From assembly GCA_963831535.1 (NCBI GenBank), contig CAWHQP010000007.1, forward strand, positions 310,001 through 374,000: 64,000 nt of DNA, read 5' to 3'. The position numbers and the translations under genes are program-made. The notes beneath the pieces were generated by a model. The model saw only the letters and a list, made by a program, of their open reading frames with translations. It was not told the origin of the DNA and made no database searches. Numbering within the stretch: position 1 is the stretch's first letter; each line of letters starts with the position of its first letter. This DNA is from Bog-756 sp963831535 (GTDB taxonomy: Bacteria > Actinomycetota > Acidimicrobiia > Acidimicrobiales > RAAP-2). This document shows positions 59,982-64,000 of this stretch, piece after piece.

Positions 59982-60980
59982 TCAGTCGGTCAGGAGCGGT
60001 ACGGGTACGGACGCCGTCAACTCGGCCACCAGGGCCTCACCTTCGTCGCCGGTCACCTCCACTCCCGGCCGCAGCAGCAGACGGTGGGCCAAGGTGGGCA
60101 CCGCTGCCTCTTGGACATCGTCGGGGGTCGTGAAGGATCGATCCGACGCCACAGCCAGGGCGGCGGCCACCCCCACGAGAGCCAGGGCGGCTCTCGGCGA
60201 GGCGCCGACGGCGATCTGGGGGTGGGCCCTGGTGGCCTCGACCAGGTCGAGTACGTAGGCGCGTACCGCCGGGGCCACGTGGACCTCACGTACGGCCGCC
60301 ATGAGGAGGGCGAGGTCCGCCGCCGAGATGGACGGCGTGATGTGCCGGACCGTGTCGGCCGGATCCGGCCCGGCCAGCATGGCGTCCATCTGCGGGCGAC
60401 CCGGGTAGCCCAGAGTCAGTCGCACGAGGAAGCGGTCCCGTTGACCGTGGGGGAGCGGTGAGGTCCCGGTGGCGTCGAAGGGGTTCTGGGTGGCCAATAC
60501 GAAGAAGGGGTCCGGGAGGGCATGGGTGGTTCCGTCCACACTGACCTGGTGCTCCTCCATGGCCTCCAACAGGGCGGACTGGGCTCTCGGGGAGGCCCGG
60601 TTGAGCTCGTCGGCCATGAGGATGTTGGTGAACACGGGCCCGGGGCGGAACACCGGCTCGGTCCCGTCGGGCCCGAGCACCGTGGCGCCGACCACGTCGG
60701 CGGGCAACAGGTCGGCCGTGCACTGCAGCCGGTGGAACCCGAGACCCAGCGCGCCGGCCAGCGCCTTGGCCAAGGTGGTTTTGCCCAGGCCCGGGTGGTC
60801 CTCCACCAGGAGATGACCGTGGGCGGCCACGCAAGACACGGCCAGCCGGATGGTCGACGGCTCGGTGGCCACGACGGCCGCCACGGCCTGCTCCACGTCG
60901 ACAAAGGTCCGGGTGGCGGAAGACCGGTCCACCGGCGGAACCGGCGCCGCCGACAACTGCTGATCCGAGTGGGCCACCAT
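59982..60980 (-). CDS. MoxR-family AAA+ ATPase
   Basis: 332-aa AAA+ ATPase of the MoxR proper subfamily: Walker A in LLVEDHPGLGKTTLAKALAGALG, RLQCTADLLPADVVGATVL, Walker B in TNILMADELNRASPRAQSALLEAMEEHQV, sensor 1 in VLATQNPFDATG and arginine finger in QRDRFLVRLTLGYP. ATG 60980 has GGGAGA 2-3 nt upstream, with GTG 60977 as an alternative. Divergent from the winged-helix ORF at 61161; first gene of the operon ending at 56709. Distinct from the MoxR at 51900. Confidence 0.93.
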   Translation of the reverse strand: MVAHSDQQLSAAPVPPVDRSSATRTFVDVEQAVAAVVATEPSTIRLAVSCVAAHGHLLVEDHPGLGKTTLAKALAGALGLGFHRLQCTADLLPADVVGATVLGPDGTEPVFRPGPVFTNILMADELNRASPRAQSALLEAMEEHQVSVDGTTHALPDPFFVLATQNPFDATGTSPLPHGQRDRFLVRLTLGYPGRPQMDAMLAGPDPADTVRHITPSISAADLALLMAAVREVHVAPAVRAYVLDLVEATRAHPQIAVGASPRAALALVGVAAALAVASDRSFTTPDDVQEAAVPTLAHRLLLRPGVEVTGDEGEALVAELTASVPVPLLTD

Positions 60981-61160
60981 CTTCTCCCGTGTCTCCCGGT
61001 GTGGTGAGGACGTCGCCTCTGGTCGGCCGCCGCTGACGGGAACCCGGCCAACGGCGGCTGGAACGTGGGGGCCAAGCCTACGGGTTCGGAGGCTCCCGAT
61101 GCCGACGAAGGGACTGGGACCGGCTGTCTCCGCCTCGATCGAACTGGGAGACTGTCCACC

Positions 61161-63164
61161 GTGGTCCGCCCCCGCTCCCGGTACCGGTCTGTTCGCTACG
61201 ACCTCGACGCTGCGGTCGAGTTGGCGCGACTCGTCCACTCGGCCGGGGGATCCATTGGCCCGGACATCCTGGCCCTGGCGTTGGGCTACAGCGGTACCAA
61301 CAACGGGGCCTATCTGAGCCGGGTGGCCAGCGCCCGTCTGTTCGGTGTGGTCAGCGGCCGGGGAGCCCGTCTCCAGCTGACCGAGCGGGGTCTCCACCTC
61401 CTCGCCGGTACCGAGCCGGAGGCGGTACAGGCCCGGCGGGATGCCTTCACCGCCGTCCCCCTGTTCGCCGCCGTCTACGAGACCGTGGCATTGCAGGGCG
61501 GCGTCCTCCCCGCCGACATCCCCGGGTGGCTCGAGGACGCTTTCGGCGAGATGCCATCCAAAGCCAGGACCGTGTCGGACCAGCTGATGGCATCCGCTGG
61601 CCAGGCCGGGCTCCTGCAGCTCATGTCGGATGGAACGGTGCTGCTCACCAGGGATCCACCAGACTTTACGTCTGTGGAAAACATCGCTTCCTCCCGATCG
61701 TCCCGTCCGATATGGTTGCGGCGGGGCGCTCGTTCTCCGAGGATGGGGGAGGTTGCGGTGGCTGACAGCGGACTGTGGCTCGATGAGGGGCAAGACGGGG
61801 GATCCCCCCACACGCCGTCGTGGCGTCGGTGGGCCGTGGTGGGCGCCGTAGCAGTGGTCCTGGCGGTCGTGGCGGTGCCCGTGGCCCTGGTGGCGACGGG
61901 TACCTCCCCGGGACGGTCCGCGGTTCGACCGAGCGTCCGACAGGCACGGTTGGCCAGTGGCCCTGCCGAGCACGTGGTGCTCTCCGCCCTCAGTGCCACC
62001 ACCGATACGGGGAGCTTCGACTTCTCCTACACCATCCGCAGTACGCCCGCCTCGGGTACCGCAACGACGACCACGCCCTCCACGGTGTGCCAGCAGGAGC
62101 AGGTGGTCGAACCGAGCGGGGCAACGACGGCCGGAGGCGCGGTCGACGGGGGCGGAGCAAGCACCCCGTCCGTCCCCACTCCGACGAGCGCAGGGCCTCA
62201 GATCCAGGGAACCGGTCTCGGCACCGGCACCGCCGGGACGCTCCCACCCGGTTTCACGCGGCAGACCCAGAGCGTGTGCTCGGGACCGACGAGCCCACCG
62301 GATCCGGTAGTGCAGGGAAGCGGTGTGATCAACACCAATCCTCTCGCCATGGTGGCCTCTGCCGACATAGGCGACGGTCTTGATGTCACTGTGCGGGTGG
62401 ACGATGCCAGCGTCTACGAGGAGGGTTCCAACGACACCGGACTCGCTCCGCAGGCCAGTGACGCGCCAGGTTCCGGCACGGACTTGCCCCAGTTCGCCGG
62501 AATCACCGACGGCACACTGGGCAACCGAGAGGGCGCGGTCGCCATGATGGGCATGGCCAGTCCCACGGGCTACCTCGATCTCATCGCCCCGGCCATCACT
62601 GGGGCGTCCCAAACCGGCACGGGGAGTGTTGACGGTGTGCCCGTGACCAACTACCAGGTCACCAACGACTTGAGCCAGCTGGCCGGTGCAGCCGGGACGT
62701 CAGCGGCGGAATCCCAGACCATCTCGGCGGCGCTCGGACTCCTCAATACCGAAGGTTATACATCGAACAGTGTCGTGGTATCGGTCGACGGATCCGGTTT
62801 CATCCGCCAGGTCCGCTCCACGGACGCGTTCACCGACGGTGGCACGGTCACCCTCGAGGCGACCTTCTCGGACTTCGGGTGCGCGGGGACGATCCTCATG
62901 CCGGGACAGACCGGTTCCGGAGTCCCCCCTGTCGGCTGCACCCCACCAACCGGGACGGCCGCGACGAGCACGACGTCGACCACGGCCGGACCGGGGTCGG
63001 ACACGGCGCCCGTCTCCGGGCCGTCCACCTCGACCACCAACCAACCCGGTCCCACATCGACCACCTCCCTGCCGTCGGCTGCACCTTCCCCGACGACGAG
63101 CACGACGTCGTCCACCGTGTCGGCTGGCCAGTCGACAACGACGTCGTCGGCCTCCGCCCCGTAG
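61161..63164 (+). CDS. Continuous ORF: winged-helix-like N-terminal domain in frame with membrane-anchored exported protein (paralogue B)
   Basis: The frame is open for 667 codons. Residues 1 to about 165 form a helical, DNA-binding-like domain: YDLDAAVELARLVHSAGGSIGPDILALALGY, TNNGAYLSRVASARLFGVVS and LQLTERGLHLLAG suggest a winged helix (inference). Residues from 200 on match the whole protein at 55318: a short basic segment, one transmembrane helix (about 222-246), a domain with ASPTGYLDL, SVDGVPVTNYQVT and FGCAGTILMPGQTGS, and a Thr/Ser tail. GTG 61161 has GGGAG 11 nt upstream. An internal GTG at 61758 with GGGGGAGG gives the stand-alone 468-aa form. So this is either two genes with a missing stop, or a one-component transmembrane regulator with N-in topology. 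Confidence 0.65.
   Translation: MVRPRSRYRSVRYDLDAAVELARLVHSAGGSIGPDILALALGYSGTNNGAYLSRVASARLFGVVSGRGARLQLTERGLHLLAGTEPEAVQARRDAFTAVPLFAAVYETVALQGGVLPADIPGWLEDAFGEMPSKARTVSDQLMASAGQAGLLQLMSDGTVLLTRDPPDFTSVENIASSRSSRPIWLRRGARSPRMGEVAVADSGLWLDEGQDGGSPHTPSWRRWAVVGAVAVVLAVVAVPVALVATGTSPGRSAVRPSVRQARLASGPAEHVVLSALSATTDTGSFDFSYTIRSTPASGTATTTTPSTVCQQEQVVEPSGATTAGGAVDGGGASTPSVPTPTSAGPQIQGTGLGTGTAGTLPPGFTRQTQSVCSGPTSPPDPVVQGSGVINTNPLAMVASADIGDGLDVTVRVDDASVYEEGSNDTGLAPQASDAPGSGTDLPQFAGITDGTLGNREGAVAMMGMASPTGYLDLIAPAITGASQTGTGSVDGVPVTNYQVTNDLSQLAGAAGTSAAESQTISAALGLLNTEGYTSNSVVVSVDGSGFIRQVRSTDAFTDGGTVTLEATFSDFGCAGTILMPGQTGSGVPPVGCTPPTGTAATSTTSTTAGPGSDTAPVSGPSTSTTNQPGPTSTTSLPSAAPSPTTSTTSSTVSAGQSTTTSSASAP
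61745..61760 (+). promoter_or_regulatory. Internal ribosome binding site and GTG start inside the 61161 ORF
   Basis: GGGGGAGG at 61745-61752 lies 5 nt before GTG 61758, matching the start context of the paralogue at 55318. A TATGGT -10-like box at about 61711-61716 in a locally AT-richer stretch could also give a separate transcript. Confidence 0.55.
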
Positions 63165-63248
63165 CGAAGCAGCACGAGAACCGAGCACCGGGCGGTCCCC
63201 GGGGTACGGCTCCCACCGCCGCCCCGTCTGGTCTACTCTCACACCCGT

Positions 63249-63265
63249 CGGTCGGCGGCCGACCG
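63249..63265. terminator. Stem-loop upstream of the substrate-binding protein gene
   Basis: 7-bp arms CGGTCGG and CCGACCG with a 3-nt loop, 85 nt after the stop at 63164 and 83 nt before the next start. It could end the upstream transcript or be an operator; no T-tract. Confidence 0.3.
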
Positions 63266-63347
63266 TGATGGGACGCCGCTGATCGGGGCAGTGGGGGATC
63301 CCATCGGAGAGCGCTCCGGTGGCGTGGATGACAGTTGGGGGATTGCT

Positions 63348-64000
63348 GTGGGGAAGCTGCGGGACTTCTCGTCCTGGCGTGCCGTGACCGTGACCGGTCT
63401 GGCCGTTGTCGCCCTCGGAGGGCTCGCCATGGCAGCTCCGGTGGGGCCCGCTTCGGCGGCCGGTGCGACCAGCTCGGCTCCGGGTGTCTCGGCCACCCAG
63501 ATCGACATCGGAGCCATCTCCTCCAAGACGGGCCCCCTGGCCGGGTATTTCGGTGGCCTGTCCCCGGGCATGAGCGCATATTTCAAATTGATCGACGGTG
63601 AGGGTGGAGTCGACGGACGCCAGATCGTGCTCACCGACGACCTCGACGACGGGGGTTCACCCACCCAGTTCACCCAGGACACCCATGTCCTGATCGATCA
63701 GGACCACGTCTTCGCCGTGGGCGTGGCGTCGGCGTGGTTCACCCCGGGCTACTTCGTCTCGACCAAGACGCCCACCTACGGCTACAACGTCAGTTCCAAC
63801 TGGCAGACCGCCCCCAACCTCTTCGCCGTGGGTGGATCCACCCAGATCTACTCAGCCGGATTCCCGACGCTCGCGTACTTCATCAAGAAGGTGGGGGCCA
63901 AGTCGGTGGCGTTCATCAGCTACGGGCCGTCCATCGCGTCGTCGTACGACGCGTGCAACGCCGACGCATCGGGTATGCGGAAGGCGGGCGTCGACGTGAA
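63348..64000 (+). CDS. Branched-chain amino acid-type ABC transporter substrate-binding protein (Peripla_BP_6), cut by the window end
   Basis: The first 217 residues of a secreted binding protein. A Sec signal peptide (basic start GKLRDFSSWR, hydrophobic core, AASAA-like cleavage region near residues 30-34) is followed by the Peripla_BP_6 domain: ATQIDIGAISSKTGPLAGYFGGLSPGMSAYFKLID, GEGGVDGRQIVLTDDLDDGGSP and QDTHVLIDQDHVFAVGVAS. GTG 63348 has GGGGG 7 nt upstream. No lipobox Cys is seen, so it is either secreted or retained by partner proteins. Ligand unknown; members bind amino acids, amides or aromatic acids. Confidence 0.9.
   Translation, partial: MGKLRDFSSWRAVTVTGLAVVALGGLAMAAPVGPASAAGATSSAPGVSATQIDIGAISSKTGPLAGYFGGLSPGMSAYFKLIDGEGGVDGRQIVLTDDLDDGGSPTQFTQDTHVLIDQDHVFAVGVASAWFTPGYFVSTKTPTYGYNVSSNWQTAPNLFAVGGSTQIYSAGFPTLAYFIKKVGAKSVAFISYGPSIASSYDACNADASGMRKAGVDV

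Noticed and set aside
59982..62612. 876-codon minus-strand frame extending the MoxR gene far upstream
   Set aside because: Only the last 332 codons show AAA+ conservation; the rest is antisense to the winged-helix/exported ORF and has no recognisable motifs.
1..64000. tRNA, rRNA, insertion sequences, integrases and phage genes
   Set aside because: I looked for transposase-like proteins, terminal inverted repeats around gene groups and tRNA-like cloverleaf ends and saw none that I could support.

Overview
The window is very GC-rich, gene-dense DNA with GTG/ATG starts, 4-nt ATGA/GTGA gene overlaps, several apparently leaderless promoters, FadD/FadE/LLM/PPOX-type enzymes and no rRNA, tRNA or CRISPR that I could find. 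This points to an actinobacterium. The Thr/Ser-rich exported proteins and the large number of acyl-CoA genes beside a branched-chain-type ABC transporter would fit Acidimicrobiia, but that placement is inference.

Layout. 1-900: ATPase of a branched-chain amino acid-type importer, followed by an ACMSD-like amidohydrolase. 2.3-9.3 kb: a GntR/FCD repressor divergent from an operon of LLM monooxygenase, type III CoA-transferase, CitE-like lyase, dihydrodipicolinate-reductase-like oxidoreductase and a DUF35-thiolase fusion. 9.5-15.2 kb: an acyl-CoA dehydrogenase (ACAD) pair, MaoC hydratase, second CitE-like lyase and acetoacetyl-CoA synthetase. 15.4-19.6 kb: aldehyde dehydrogenase (minus), thiolase and F420-type LLM oxidoreductase. 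19.6-28.9 kb: a divergent oxygenase locus. The minus arm is ACAD pair, SnoaL-like protein and ferredoxin-type reductase. The plus arm is acyl-CoA ligase, TauD dioxygenase, SDR, carboxymuconolactone decarboxylase-like protein, Rieske oxygenase and a small protein. Four genes of this locus are broken by ten apparent single-base insertions. 29.0-47.9 kb: two twin TetR regulators, an unusual amidohydrolase, two enoyl-CoA hydratases, two CoA-transferases, two SDRs, a P450, two acyl-CoA ligases, three ACADs, a PPOX protein and an MDR dehydrogenase. 48.0-50.7 kb: an MFS remnant, an LLM oxidoreductase, a P-loop kinase and a small unknown. 50.7-55.2 kb: MoxR AAA+ plus VWA protein, divergent from two unknown genes. 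55.3-63.2 kb: a MoxR-DUF58-transglutaminase operon flanked by two paralogous membrane-anchored exported proteins; the second is in frame with an upstream winged-helix-like domain. 63.3 kb to the end: start of a Liv-type substrate-binding protein.

How it works together. The first 48 kb reads as a catabolic island: uptake, oxygenation (Rieske, TauD, P450, LLM), CoA activation (three ligases, three CoA-transferases), beta-oxidation by paired ACADs with hydratases, SDRs and thiolases, then C-C cleavage by CitE-like lyases. No complete known pathway can be assigned. A FadD3-like ligase and heteromeric-type ACADs suggest steroid-, terpenoid- or alicyclic-acid-like substrates. A recurring dyad, AGAAC-N3-GTTCT, lies in about ten promoters of this island and may tie it into one regulon. 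The last 13 kb is unrelated: two MoxR systems and cell-envelope proteins.
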